A stretch of DNA of 64,000 bases, from contig NZ_WWEM01000035.1 in the NCBI RefSeq assembly GCF_019308285.1, positions 124,001-188,000 on the forward strand, written 5' to 3'. The stretch comes from Flavobacterium quisquiliarum (lineage in GTDB: Bacteria; Bacteroidota; Bacteroidia; Flavobacteriales; Flavobacteriaceae). The translations under genes were made by a program, and so were the position numbers. This document shows positions 8,716-17,792 of the stretch, one piece after another; position 1 is the first letter of the stretch; every line of letters begins with the position of its first letter. The notes beneath the pieces are model-generated. The model was not told the DNA's origin and made no database searches. It saw only the letters and a list, made by a program, of their open reading frames with translations.

Positions 8716-9249
8716 TTAGGTATTGACCCAGGAACCACAATCATGGGGTTTGGATTGATCAAAGTGACCAATAAAAAAATGGAATTTCTGCAATTAAATG
8801 AATTACAGCTTTCCAAATACGATAATCATTACCAAAAATTAAAAATCATTTTTGAACGAACTATCGAATTAATCGAAACGCATTGTCCTGATGAAATTGC
8901 GATTGAAGCGCCTTTCTTTGGAAAAAACGTACAATCGATGTTAAAGCTTGGTCGTGCGCAAGGCGTTGCAATGGCAGCGGGACTCTCAAGAGGTATTCCG
9001 ATTACAGAATATGAACCAAAAAAAATAAAAATGGCGATTACCGGAAACGGAAATGCCAGCAAAGAACAAGTTGCCAAAATGTTGCAACAACTTTTAGGTT
9101 TAAAAGAATTACCTAAAAACCTCGATTCAACAGATGGTTTGGCAGCAGCAGTTTGTCACCATTTTAATTCAGGAAAAGTTATCGCTGGAAAGAGTTATTC
9201 TGGTTGGGATGCTTTTGTGAAACAAAACGAGGATCGTATTAAGAAATAG
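8695..9249 (+). CDS. ruvC: Crossover junction endodeoxyribonuclease RuvC
   Basis: Holliday-junction resolvase acting with RuvAB in recombinational repair. The 184 residues carry the RNase H-fold catalytic set: D11 in GIDPGTTIMGFG, E71 in IAIEAPFF, and D144 and D147 in NLDSTDGLAAAVCHH. GRAQGVAMAAG is the conserved helix. The start is TTG, as an ATG would lie after the first catalytic strand. It follows the WG-repeat stop by five bases and is separated by a short gap from the HemW-like gene on the same strand. Confidence 0.95.
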   Translation: MTKERIILGIDPGTTIMGFGLIKVTNKKMEFLQLNELQLSKYDNHYQKLKIIFERTIELIETHCPDEIAIEAPFFGKNVQSMLKLGRAQGVAMAAGLSRGIPITEYEPKKIKMAITGNGNASKEQVAKMLQQLLGLKELPKNLDSTDGLAAAVCHHFNSGKVIAGKSYSGWDAFVKQNEDRIKK

Positions 9250-9308
9250 TTCTCAGTCGCAGTCGCAATTTACAGCTGAGACTGAGACTGAGAACTAAAA
9301 CTAAAAAA

Positions 9309-10445
9309 ATGAGCGGCATTTACATTCACATACCATTCTGCAAACAAGCTTGCCATTATTGCGACTTTCATTTTTCGACTTCGATGAAGAAGAAAGACGA
9401 AATGGTTTTGGCTTTAGCCAAAGAAATTGCTGTACGCAAAAATGAATTTGAAAATGAGATTGTAGAAACCATCTATTTTGGTGGTGGAACTCCTTCTGTT
9501 TTATCAAATAACGAAATCAACTTTCTAATTTCTGAAGTTTATAAAAATTATAAAGTTGCAGCAAATCCTGAAATTACTCTTGAAGCCAATCCAGATGATT
9601 TATCTACGGAGCGAATTCTGGAATTATCAAAAAGCCCTATAAATCGTTTAAGCATCGGAATTCAGTCTTTTTATGAAGAGGATTTGAAGATGATGAATCG
9701 CGCTCATAATTCGGCGGAAGCCAAAAAATGCTTGGAAGAAGCAACAAAATACTTCGATAATATTTCATTGGATTTGATTTACGGAATTCCTGGATTGAGT
9801 GACGAGATGTGGCGAAAAAATATTCAAACGGCTTTGGATTTTGGGATTCCACATATTTCAAGTTATGCTTTGACGGTTGAACCGAAAACAGCTTTGAGTA
9901 AATTAATTCAAACCGGAAAAATTGCTGAACCACAAGATGAAGTAGCTTCGAATCACTTCATGATTTTGGTCGAAATGTTACAGCAAAATGGTTTTATTCA
10001 TTACGAATTATCCAATTTTGGGAAAGAGAATTATTTCTCCAAAAACAATTCGGCATATTGGTTGGGTAAAAAATATATCGGAATCGGGCCTTCGGCGCAT
10101 AGTTATGACGGCCTAAAAAGAGGCTGGAATATTGCCAATAATGCATTGTATCTAAAAGCAATTCAAAACGATGAACTTCCAATAGAAACCGAAACTCTAA
10201 CAACTTCAGATCGTTATAATGAATATATTATGACAGGATTACGAACCATTTGGGGTGTTTCTTTGGAAAGAATTGAAAAGGAATTTGGTTCGGAATATTT
10301 GGATTATCTGAAAAAACAATCTCAAAAATTCTTAAGCGATGATTTACTTTCCATCGAAAATAACATCCTAAAACCAACTCCAAAAGGAAAATTTTTAACG
10401 GATGGAATTGCAAGTGATCTGTTTTATTTAAATTTGGAAGACTAA
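9309..10445 (+). CDS. hemW: Radical SAM heme chaperone HemW-like protein
   Basis: The 378-residue protein begins with the HemN/HemW-type radical SAM motif C11-x3-C15-x2-C18 in IPFCKQACHYCDF, followed by IYFGGGTPSVL and LEANPDD, and later ISLDLIYGIPG and the C-terminal HemN domain (IGIGPSAHSYDG). HemW inserts heme into respiratory proteins rather than oxidising coproporphyrinogen; true HemN carries a CxxxCxxCxC motif and an N-terminal trip-wire that are absent here. It is in the same direction as ruvC, 59 bases downstream. Confidence 0.88.
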   Translation: MSGIYIHIPFCKQACHYCDFHFSTSMKKKDEMVLALAKEIAVRKNEFENEIVETIYFGGGTPSVLSNNEINFLISEVYKNYKVAANPEITLEANPDDLSTERILELSKSPINRLSIGIQSFYEEDLKMMNRAHNSAEAKKCLEEATKYFDNISLDLIYGIPGLSDEMWRKNIQTALDFGIPHISSYALTVEPKTALSKLIQTGKIAEPQDEVASNHFMILVEMLQQNGFIHYELSNFGKENYFSKNNSAYWLGKKYIGIGPSAHSYDGLKRGWNIANNALYLKAIQNDELPIETETLTTSDRYNEYIMTGLRTIWGVSLERIEKEFGSEYLDYLKKQSQKFLSDDLLSIENNILKPTPKGKFLTDGIASDLFYLNLED

Positions 10446-10448
10446 AAA

Positions 10449-10528
10449 TTGGACGCTGATAAAACGGATGCAAGCAACGCTGATAAATCCGTAAAATCCG
10501 CGTTAGAATATCAGTAAAATCCGTGTCC
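10449..10528. repeat. Intergenic repeat with cggat/atccg arms
   Basis: The gap between hemW and the cyclase gene consists almost wholly of short mirrored words (ACGCTGATAAAACGGAT, AACGCTGATAAATCCG, ATCCGCGTTAG, ATCAGTAAAATCCGTGTCC). They give an inner CGGAT/ATCCG palindrome inside looser outer arms. It resembles the other intergenic repeats of the window. Confidence 0.45.
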
Positions 10529-10532
10529 CATT

Positions 10533-11285
10533 ATGCTCGCACTTTTAGACAATAAATATCAAATCGACTTATCAAAACCCATTGATATCTCTATTCCATT
10601 AACTAATACTGATGAAAATCCAATTGCTTGGTATATCGAAAAACCAGTAATTGAACCAGTAGTTTTTGGTGATTGGATTGGAAAAGTTTCGGAAGGAAAA
10701 TCATCCACTAATTTCAATAACATTTTCTTTAATCCGCATGGACATGGAACACATACGGAATGTTTAGGACATATTACAAATGATTTTTACAGTATTAATC
10801 AATCCCTTAAACAGTTTTTCTTTTTTGCTAAATTGATTACGATTGAACCTGAAAAGATTGGAGATGATTTTGTGATTACAAAAGAAAACATTTCGCCTTT
10901 ATTAAATACAAAAGCGGAGGCTTTAATAATCCGAACAATTCCAAATCAAAAAGAAAAGAAATCAAGAAAATATTCGAATACCAATCCTCCGTATTTATCT
11001 GAAGATGCTGCGGTTTTCATCCGCGAAAGCGAGATTCAGCATTTATTGATTGATCTTCCTAGCGTTGACAAAGAACATGACGAAGGAAAATTATTGGCTC
11101 ACAAAGCATTTTGGAATGTAAAAGACACACATAATGTAAATTCTGACGCAAGACTAAATGCCACAATTACAGAAATGATTTATGTCTCGGACGATATTGA
11201 AGATGGCGATTATATCCTAAATCTTCAAATTGCTTCATTTGAAAATGACGCAAGTCCATCAAAACCAATTCTATATAAGATTTAA
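10533..11285 (+). CDS. Cyclase / kynurenine formamidase-like protein
   Basis: A 250-residue soluble protein of the metal-dependent cyclase family. The diagnostic HxGTHxD/E site appears as H71-G72-T73-H74-T75-E76 inside NPHGHGTHTECLGH, with a further His-rich DKEHDEGKLLAHKAFW region that can supply ligands. Family members hydrolyse N-formylkynurenine or other amides; the substrate cannot be told from sequence. It stands alone downstream of hemW with a repeat-filled gap on each side. Confidence 0.75.
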   Translation: MLALLDNKYQIDLSKPIDISIPLTNTDENPIAWYIEKPVIEPVVFGDWIGKVSEGKSSTNFNNIFFNPHGHGTHTECLGHITNDFYSINQSLKQFFFFAKLITIEPEKIGDDFVITKENISPLLNTKAEALIIRTIPNQKEKKSRKYSNTNPPYLSEDAAVFIRESEIQHLLIDLPSVDKEHDEGKLLAHKAFWNVKDTHNVNSDARLNATITEMIYVSDDIEDGDYILNLQIASFENDASPSKPILYKI

Positions 11286-11289
11286 AGTC

Positions 11290-11448
11290 AACCAAAAATT
11301 ACACAAATTTTCACAAATTTCTTTTTCATTTTGCCACTCCCGATAGCTATCGGGATAAAATGATTATCACAGATTTAGTCATTTGTAAACTTTAATCTCT
11401 AAAAAATAATTTGCGAAAATTTGTGAAATTTGTGGCAAAAAACAACTC
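11290..11448. repeat. Intergenic inverted repeat carrying the TCCCGATAGCTATCGGGA palindrome
   Basis: Left arm TTACACAAATTTTCACAAATTT pairs with right arm AAATTTGTGAAATTTGTGG (11417-11435). Between them sits the 18-base perfect palindrome TCCCGATAGCTATCGGGA (about 11338-11355), placed inside a word (TTTTGCCAC...) that elsewhere in the element continues without it. The same palindrome occurs near 48011 and, with one change, near 41549. Confidence 0.65.
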
Positions 11449-11450
11449 AA

Positions 11451-11852
11451 ATGATAACCATTTCAACAGATAAAACTAAACTTGATGTTCCCTTTATCCA
11501 AAACTTCCTAAAAGACATTTATTGGGCTGCGGGACGAACTATAGAAGAAGTGCAAACAACCATTGATGCTTCAATTTGTTTTGGAATTTACTTGGATGAA
11601 AAACAAATTGGTTTCGCACGTGTGATAACCGATTATGTCGTTTTTGCTTATTTGATGGATGTTTTTATTGATGAGAAACATCGAGGAAAAGGCTATTCCT
11701 CTATTTTAATTGACACCATGATGAAAGAACCGCAATTGCAAGAAGTCAAAATTTGGCGATTGGCCACAACTGATGCTCACTTTTTATACGAGAAATTCGG
11801 ATTCACAAAACTGAATCATCCTGAAAAGATGATGGAAAGAATAATCAAATGA
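11451..11852 (+). CDS. GNAT-family N-acetyltransferase
   Basis: A 133-residue cytoplasmic GNAT enzyme. The acetyl-CoA site is visible in VFIDEKHRGKGYSSILIDTMM (R-G-x-G-x-S variant of the Q/RxxGxG/A loop), followed by WRLATTDAHFLYEKFGFTKL, the usual last strands. It belongs to a short subgroup with an N-terminal WAAGRTIEEVQ helix. The acceptor substrate is unknown. A TTG at 11430 in the same frame lies inside the intergenic repeat and is rejected as start. The stop overlaps the DUF4260 start by four bases. Confidence 0.82.
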   Translation: MITISTDKTKLDVPFIQNFLKDIYWAAGRTIEEVQTTIDASICFGIYLDEKQIGFARVITDYVVFAYLMDVFIDEKHRGKGYSSILIDTMMKEPQLQEVKIWRLATTDAHFLYEKFGFTKLNHPEKMMERIIK

Positions 11853-12199
11853 AAACAGTCTTAAAACTAGAAGAAGCGGCTTTATTTATTCTCGGAATAT
11901 TTCTTTTCAACCAATTAAAATATAATTGGTGGTGGTTTCTGGTTTTACTATTGGCTCCAGATCTATCTATGATTGGCTATATTTTTGGAAATAAAATTGG
12001 TGCTTTGGCTTATAATCTCTTTCATCACAAAGGAATTGCACTTTTAATTTACGCCATCGGATGTTATTTAAGTATGGAAAGCATTCAATTAACAGGAATT
12101 ATTTTATTTTCGCATTCGGCAATGGATCGAATTTTCGGTTACGGATTGAAATATGAAAAAGGATTTAAATACACGCATTTAGGTGAAATTGGAAAATAA
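11849..12199 (+). CDS. DUF4260 membrane protein
   Basis: A 116-residue small integral membrane protein with three or four hydrophobic segments. WWWFLVLLLAPDLSMIGYIFG, then YNLFHHKGIAL, then the C-terminal HSAMDRIFGYGLKY are the conserved stretches of DUF4260; no activity is known. Its ATG overlaps the acetyltransferase stop (ATGA at 11849-11852) and the MmcQ-like gene follows six bases after its stop, so the three form one transcription unit. Confidence 0.85.
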   Translation: MKTVLKLEEAALFILGIFLFNQLKYNWWWFLVLLLAPDLSMIGYIFGNKIGALAYNLFHHKGIALLIYAIGCYLSMESIQLTGIILFSHSAMDRIFGYGLKYEKGFKYTHLGEIGK

Positions 12200-12205
12200 A
12201 AAGTT

Positions 12206-12574
12206 ATGAATTTAGAAACATTTTACGAATATTGTCTATCTAAAAAAGGAGCAAGCGAGCATTTTCCTTTTGATGAAGATACTTTGGTTTTTAAAGTAGG
12301 AGGTAAAATGTTTGCTTTATCTTCTTTATCGCAATGGGAAAAGAGCGAGCAATCGGTCAATTTAAAATGCGATCCTGATCGTGCACAGGAACTCAGAGCA
12401 GAATATGACGAAATTCAACCTGGATTTCATATGAGTAAAGTGCATTGGAATACAATTGCTTTAAACGGAAATTTACCGGTAAAATTTGTCAAGGAATTAA
12501 TTGATCATTCGTATGATTTGGTTTTCAAAAGTTTGACAAAGAAAATTCAGAATGAAATTATTGACTCGAGGTAA
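12206..12574 (+). CDS. MmcQ/YjbR-family protein
   Basis: A 122-residue protein of the MmcQ/YjbR family (CyaY-like fold). It shows the typical order: N-terminal FYEYCLSKKGASEHFPFDEDTLVFKVGGKMFAL, then NLKCDPDRAQELRAEY, then PGFHMSKVHWNTIAL and a final helix with LIDHSYDLV. The family is often annotated as DNA-binding, though direct evidence is thin. It is the last gene of the acetyltransferase/DUF4260 unit. Confidence 0.88.
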   Translation: MNLETFYEYCLSKKGASEHFPFDEDTLVFKVGGKMFALSSLSQWEKSEQSVNLKCDPDRAQELRAEYDEIQPGFHMSKVHWNTIALNGNLPVKFVKELIDHSYDLVFKSLTKKIQNEIIDSR

Positions 12575-12684
12575 AATTTTTTACCGAACTGGCAGAGCAA
12601 TTAGAAAATTAGGCATTACATTTGCATGGTAAAATCAAAACTTAAAAACCCGAATCCGTTTGCAAATTAGCAATTTATAGCATC

Positions 12685-13401
12685 ATGAAAGAACAATTTA
12701 AAAAATTTCTGAACGAAGAACAAGATCCAAAAGCGATTGAAAAAATCACTTCTAAACTTACAGATTTATTGATGAAAGGTGAAGAAATTGGTTATATCGC
12801 AGTACAAAAAAAACCTGCAATTACTGTTTTCCCTGACAGTATTGTAGTAACAAACAAACGTATCATTATCTGTGAACCTAAAAACTTAGGTCTTTCAATG
12901 GATTTTACAGATTATGCTTGGGACGATATAGCAAGTACTTTTGTAAAAGAAAATATCTTGGGTTCTGAATTTTCATTTGGTACCAAAACAGATTTAGCGG
13001 TTACTATCGATTATATCCCGAAAATTCAAGCTAGAAAAATTTATACTTACGCTAAAGAACAATTGGATTTATTAAAAAATCCTGTTAATACTGCAACTCC
13101 TGTTCAGGAAGTTGTTGAGCCAGTATACGAAGAGGAAGAAGAAGCTGAAGAAGTTGAAGAAATAGAAACAGAAGAAGTAACAAGTTTTGCTGAAATCTTA
13201 CCTGCTGCTCCTGTTGTTACAGAAACTTACGAGCCACTTCCAACACAGCCGACACAACCTGCCGGAGAACGCAGATTGAGTGATTTAACTAAAGAAGAAC
13301 TTTTCGACAAATTACAGAACTACAAAAAACTTCTTGATAATGGTTTAATCATGCAGGGAGAATATGATGCTTACAAAAAAGAGATTTTAAGTTATATGTA
13401 A
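12685..13401 (+). CDS. Bacterial PH-domain protein with SHOCT tail
   Basis: A 238-residue cytoplasmic protein. Residues about 25-125 form a bacterial PH (YokE-like) domain: GEEIGYIAVQKKPAITVFPDSIVVTNKRIIIC and WDDIASTFVKENILGSEFSF. A Glu-rich, Pro/Thr-rich linker (about 145-190) separates it from a C-terminal SHOCT motif, LTKEELFDKLQNYKKLLDNG and the following YDAYKKEIL. SHOCT domains are short oligomerisation modules. Function unknown. It ends in a strong terminator shared with the convergent DUF4407 gene. Confidence 0.8.
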   Translation: MKEQFKKFLNEEQDPKAIEKITSKLTDLLMKGEEIGYIAVQKKPAITVFPDSIVVTNKRIIICEPKNLGLSMDFTDYAWDDIASTFVKENILGSEFSFGTKTDLAVTIDYIPKIQARKIYTYAKEQLDLLKNPVNTATPVQEVVEPVYEEEEEAEEVEEIETEEVTSFAEILPAAPVVTETYEPLPTQPTQPAGERRLSDLTKEELFDKLQNYKKLLDNGLIMQGEYDAYKKEILSYM

Positions 13402-13403
13402 TC

Positions 13404-13541
13404 TTAGTACAAAGTTCAAAGTACAGAGTACAAAGTTTTATCAGCTTTGTCTAAAATAAAAATAAGCCCGAAATAGAATATCTATTTCGGGCTTTCCATT
13501 TATAACTTTGTGCTTAAAAACTTTGCACTTTGTACTTATTT
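13404..13541. terminator. Bidirectional terminator inside an outer inverted repeat
   Basis: A 13-bp perfect stem AAGCCCGAAATAG (13464-13476) and CTATTTCGGGCTT (13482-13494) with a five-base loop serves the convergent PH/SHOCT and DUF4407 genes. It is itself flanked by mirrored words: AGTACAAAGTTCAAAGTAC on the left and ACTTTGCACTTTGTACTT on the right, so a palindrome sits within a palindrome. Confidence 0.8.
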
Positions 13542-14640
13542 ACAAAGTCGCTTTCTGTTTTTCTACAAATTTATGTGATTGCAATTCCAATAACTCTTTT
13601 GCATTTTTTCGCTGTAAATCAAATAATCCTTTATCTTCTGCAATATCAGCGTATACTCTATCATGCATTTCTGCACTGGTTTTCACTAATAATTCGCGTT
13701 GGTATTTATTTTGTTCTAAAGTCGCTTTCATTGCGGTTTCGGCTTCTTCCTGCTTGAAATCGAATTCTCCTTTTGGAGCTAATAATTTAGCGATAATCGG
13801 CGAAGTTTCTATTGCTAAAAACAACAGCATAATGAAAAATGACGGAAGCCAAGGCAGTTTGTTCAAGGCATTAATACGTGCCATTAATCCGTCGAAACCT
13901 TCAATGATGGGCTGAGTCTGCGAAACTTTTTTATCTAGATCAGCTTGAAGCTGTACGCCTGCTTTTTCTTTTTCGGCAATTTTGGCTTCGTTTGTTTTTT
14001 TCAACGTTTCGAATTCTTTTAAAGCGGCATCGTGTTTTTCACGTTTTTCTTTATAAACTGGCCCTTTTCCTAATTTCTTAGTTCCGGTAGTTCCTTCGGC
14101 TTCGGTGATATAAACCGAATACAAATCGTTTACTTCCTTTTCTTTCTTTACAATGTCAGCTTTTAGAGTAGTAATTTCGGCCTTATTTTTATCTAAATCT
14201 GTTTTGAAATAAGTCCCGATTTGTTTTTTATTGGCCAATTCCATTTCATTTTTCTCTTTCAATAAAACAGTATTGATTTCTTTTTCGAAAATTTTAATTT
14301 CCAAAGGTTTCGAAATAACAATCGCAATAATAACCGCCAATATAATACGTGGAGTCGCCTGCAGAAACTCGTCTAGAAAACGATCTCTTTTTTTGATAGT
14401 AGAAACGATGAATCGATCTAAATTGAAAATCAACAAACTCCATACAAATCCAAAAATTAAAGCGGGATAAATAGAATCGAAAACGGTAAAAAGCGCATAA
14501 GCGCTGGCTAAGAAAGCCATAACTGCTGTAAAAAATACTGTAGCGCCAATACCAACATATTTGGTTTGTTCGCCTTCTGAGCAGTCTTTCAAGAGATCAC
14601 GGTCGGCTCCTGAACATAGGATAAAAAATTGTTTTAACAT
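13540..14640 (-). CDS. DUF4407 membrane protein
   Basis: A 366-residue protein with two N-terminal membrane helices (VFFTAVMAFLASAYALFTVF and the next hydrophobic run), IILAVIIAIVISKPLEIKIF, then a long charged coiled coil (about 125-245) and a final membrane helix around FIMLLFLAIETSPIIAKLL. The order, with NLDRFIVSTIKK and the SKPLEIKIFEKEI turn, matches DUF4407, a family without known function found widely in Bacteroidota. It is monocistronic, with a repeat phrase in its upstream region. Confidence 0.88.
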   Translation of the reverse strand: MLKQFFILCSGADRDLLKDCSEGEQTKYVGIGATVFFTAVMAFLASAYALFTVFDSIYPALIFGFVWSLLIFNLDRFIVSTIKKRDRFLDEFLQATPRIILAVIIAIVISKPLEIKIFEKEINTVLLKEKNEMELANKKQIGTYFKTDLDKNKAEITTLKADIVKKEKEVNDLYSVYITEAEGTTGTKKLGKGPVYKEKREKHDAALKEFETLKKTNEAKIAEKEKAGVQLQADLDKKVSQTQPIIEGFDGLMARINALNKLPWLPSFFIMLLFLAIETSPIIAKLLAPKGEFDFKQEEAETAMKATLEQNKYQRELLVKTSAEMHDRVYADIAEDKGLFDLQRKNAKELLELQSHKFVEKQKATL

Positions 14641-14666
14641 GATTGATGATTTTTGATTGTGATTAC

Positions 14667-14698
14667 TTCGTCAGTTCGCCTTACGGCTCGTGTGATAC
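14667..14698. repeat. Short dispersed repeat phrase, copy 1
   Basis: The stretch GTCAGTTCGCCTTACGGCTC (14670 onward) followed by GTGTGATACGG is close to CCAGTTCGCTTTCGCTCGTG near 48225 and to the complement of CTCGAGCGATAGCGAACTGAC near 39552. It is short, GC-richer than its surroundings and lies outside genes in all three places. Confidence 0.45.
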
Positions 14699-14905
14699 GG
14701 CAAATTTAACGCCAAATTTTCAATTACAATCAAAATATCATTTTTCTTTTCGTTGGGAATCAATTATTTGGAGCTTTCATGTTATTTAAAGATTAATAAA
14801 TCTTAACACAACGAGGTTAATCATAACACTATGTTAATTTTTTTTCAAGGGTTTAGTAATAATAGGGTTCTAGCTTCGCAACCAAAATAAAACCAAACAC
14901 ACACA

Positions 14906-17716
14906 ATGAAAAAATTTTATCTATTAACAGCATTCTTTTTATTAGCCTTTACAGGTTTTGCTCAGAAAGCGATTATATCTGGAAAGATATTAGATGCCGA
15001 TGACAAACTGCCTCTGCCTGGAGCCATGGTTCAAATTGTAGGCGAGAAAAAATACACCGTTTCAGATTATAACGGTCGTTTTGAATTATTAAATATTAAC
15101 GAAGGAACTTATCAAGTTGAAGTTAAATATATTGGTTACACTACTTTATCTCAAGAAATAAAAGTAGAGCAAGGAAAAAACAATGTAATTGATTTTGCTC
15201 TTAAAGCTTCTGAAAATGAATTGAAAGAAGTTATTGTCGGAGACATTTTAAAAGGTCAGGCAAAAGCACTGAATCAGCAGAAAAACAACAAAAATATTGG
15301 TAACGTAATTTCTTCTGATCAAATGGGACGTTTCCCAGATGCTAACGTAGGAGATGCTTTGAAACGTGTTCCAGGTATCACAATGCAGAATGACCAAGGT
15401 GAAGCTCGTAATATTATTATTAGAGGTTTAGCTCCATCTTTAAACTCTGTTACTTTAAATGGTGACCGTATTCCATCTGCTGAAGGAGACAACAGAAACG
15501 TACAAATGGACTTAATCCCATCTGATATGATTTCGACTATCGAAGTAAACAAAACCCTTACTTCTGATATGGATGCAGATGCAATTGGAGGTTCTGTAAA
15601 CTTAATTACAAGAGCAACTCCAAACGGAGAAAGAATCTCTGCAACTTTAGCAGGAGGTTATTTACCAATTCGTGACCACGCTTCTTACACTGCTGGTTTT
15701 GTTTATGGTAATCGTTTTATCGACAATAAATTAGGAGTTGTAGTAAGCGGTTCTTACAACAATGTTGATTATGGTTCTGACAACATCGAAAACGAATGGG
15801 TAAAAGATGATTTCGGAAATGATTATTTACAAGCTTCAGAAATTAGAAAATATGATGTACAACGTATTCGTCGTAGCGGATCTATTGCTTTAGATTATAA
15901 ATTCAACGAAAACAATACCATTTTTGCTAATGCAATCTACAACTGGAGAGATGACAGAGAAAATCGTTTCAGAACGACTATCGATGATATTGAACCAATT
16001 TATAATGGTGAAGAAATCACTGGTTTCGAAGGTCGTGTAAAACGTCAGACAAAAGGTGGTTTAGACAACAGCCGTAACAAAAATAGAAGATTAGAAGATC
16101 AAAGAGTTCAAAACTACTCACTTCGTGGAGAGCATTTAATCAATTCTACATTAGATTTAGACTGGTCTGCTAACTATGCAAAAGCTAGAGAATACCGTCC
16201 AGGTGAGCGTTATATCGAATACCGTCAGAAAGGTCTTGATGTATTCGAAAACTTAACAGATCCAAGATTTCCGTTAGTTTCTACAGCGGGAGAATCTACA
16301 GACGAATTTGCATTTGATTCGGTTACTGAAAACACAGACGAAACTAGCGAAAGTGAATTTGGAGCTAAAATAAACATCCGTTTTCCATTCTCTGTAATTT
16401 CAGGAGAAAAAGGAAGATTGAGAACTGGTCTTAGACTTCGTTTAAAAGAGAAAGAAAGAAACAATATGTTCTATTCTTATACTCCATTAAATGATGATAT
16501 GGAATTATTATCACAAGTTCCAACAAGTTATTATGATGGAAAAGATTTTAATCCAGGAAGTAAATATGTGCCAGGAACTTTTGCTTCTGCAAACTATTTA
16601 GGAAGTTTAGATTTAAACAATTCTACTTTATTTGAAAAAGAAACTGATCCAGCTGAATATTTAGCGGTAAACTATAACGCTAAAGAAAGAATTACTGCTG
16701 CTTACGTAAGATGGGATCAAGATTTTAATGATAAACTTTCTATGGTAATGGGAGTTCGTGTTGAAAATACTCATATTGATTACACAGGAAACCGTGTATT
16801 AGATGAAGAAGAATTAGAAAGTAAAATCAACAATACCAACTCATACACAAATGTATTGCCAAGTATTTCATTCCAATACAACGCAACAAAAGATTTAGTT
16901 TTAAGAGCTGCAGCTACAACGGCTTTAGCAAGACCAAACTACTATGCATTGGCTCCTTATGTAAATAACATTGCTGCTGATAAAGAAATTACAGCTGGTA
17001 ATCCAGATCTTGACGCAACCTATTCATACAACTATGATTTCATGGCAGAGAACTATTTCAAATCAGTTGGTTTGATTTCTGGAGGTGTTTTCTACAAAAG
17101 ATTAAATGATTTCATTTACAACTACAGCGACAATCAATATACTGATGCGAAATTTGCTGCAGATTTCCCTAATCAGTCAAACCCAATTCCAGCGGGAGAA
17201 AATTGGTCATTTTTACAATCAAAAAACGGAGACAAAGTGGATGTTTACGGATTTGAAGTTGCTTTCCAGCGTCAGTTAGATTTCCTTCCTGGTAAATTCT
17301 TAAAAGGATTCGGTATCTATTTGAACTATACTTATACACAGTCTAAAGCTAGAGGAATTGCTGACGAAGATGGAAACGAAAGAAACGAAATCAGTCTTCC
17401 AGGAACAACACCTCACATGTTTAACGGATCTTTATCTTGGGAAAACAAACGTTTCTCTGCAAGAATCTCAACAAACTTTACATCTGATTATTTAGATGAA
17501 TTAGGTTCTGAGTCTTACAAAGACAGTTATTATGACAAGCAGTTTTTCTTAGATGCTAATGCTTCTTATAAAATTACTCCAAAACTTCGCTTTTTTGCTG
17601 AAGCTAATAACTTAACAAACCAGCCGTTACGTTACTACCAAGGAGTTGCTGCACATACAAAACAAGCGGAATACTACCAGCCTCGTTACAACTTCGGATT
17701 GAAACTAGACTTGTAA
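14906..17716 (+). CDS. TonB-dependent receptor of the phytase locus
   Basis: A 936-residue outer-membrane receptor. Signal peptide 1-19 (FLLAFTGFAQ); carboxypeptidase-like regulatory domain about 22-105 (ISGKILDADDKLPLPGAMVQ); plug domain about 115-230 with LKRVPGITMQND and NIIIRGLAPSLNSVTLNGDR; then a 22-strand barrel ending in FGLKLDL. The plug and barrel layout matches TonB-dependent receptors that pair with phytases. The phytase gene follows by 76 bases, so uptake of phytate or its breakdown products is inferred. The upstream 14800-14840 holds several TTAACA/GTTAA words that could be a phosphate-control site, not proven. Confidence 0.88.
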   Translation: MKKFYLLTAFFLLAFTGFAQKAIISGKILDADDKLPLPGAMVQIVGEKKYTVSDYNGRFELLNINEGTYQVEVKYIGYTTLSQEIKVEQGKNNVIDFALKASENELKEVIVGDILKGQAKALNQQKNNKNIGNVISSDQMGRFPDANVGDALKRVPGITMQNDQGEARNIIIRGLAPSLNSVTLNGDRIPSAEGDNRNVQMDLIPSDMISTIEVNKTLTSDMDADAIGGSVNLITRATPNGERISATLAGGYLPIRDHASYTAGFVYGNRFIDNKLGVVVSGSYNNVDYGSDNIENEWVKDDFGNDYLQASEIRKYDVQRIRRSGSIALDYKFNENNTIFANAIYNWRDDRENRFRTTIDDIEPIYNGEEITGFEGRVKRQTKGGLDNSRNKNRRLEDQRVQNYSLRGEHLINSTLDLDWSANYAKAREYRPGERYIEYRQKGLDVFENLTDPRFPLVSTAGESTDEFAFDSVTENTDETSESEFGAKINIRFPFSVISGEKGRLRTGLRLRLKEKERNNMFYSYTPLNDDMELLSQVPTSYYDGKDFNPGSKYVPGTFASANYLGSLDLNNSTLFEKETDPAEYLAVNYNAKERITAAYVRWDQDFNDKLSMVMGVRVENTHIDYTGNRVLDEEELESKINNTNSYTNVLPSISFQYNATKDLVLRAAATTALARPNYYALAPYVNNIAADKEITAGNPDLDATYSYNYDFMAENYFKSVGLISGGVFYKRLNDFIYNYSDNQYTDAKFAADFPNQSNPIPAGENWSFLQSKNGDKVDVYGFEVAFQRQLDFLPGKFLKGFGIYLNYTYTQSKARGIADEDGNERNEISLPGTTPHMFNGSLSWENKRFSARISTNFTSDYLDELGSESYKDSYYDKQFFLDANASYKITPKLRFFAEANNLTNQPLRYYQGVAAHTKQAEYYQPRYNFGLKLDL

Positions 17717-17792
17717 TCTGTAATTTTTAAAAATTCTTAAATTAGACAGAGTTTAGCGCTCTGTCTAATTGCATTAAAATATATCACACAAA

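Noticed and set aside
9309..10445. Oxygen-independent coproporphyrinogen oxidase (hemN)
   Set aside because: The motif is CxxxCxxC without the extra Cys and N-terminal trip-wire of HemN, so the heme chaperone HemW is the better call.
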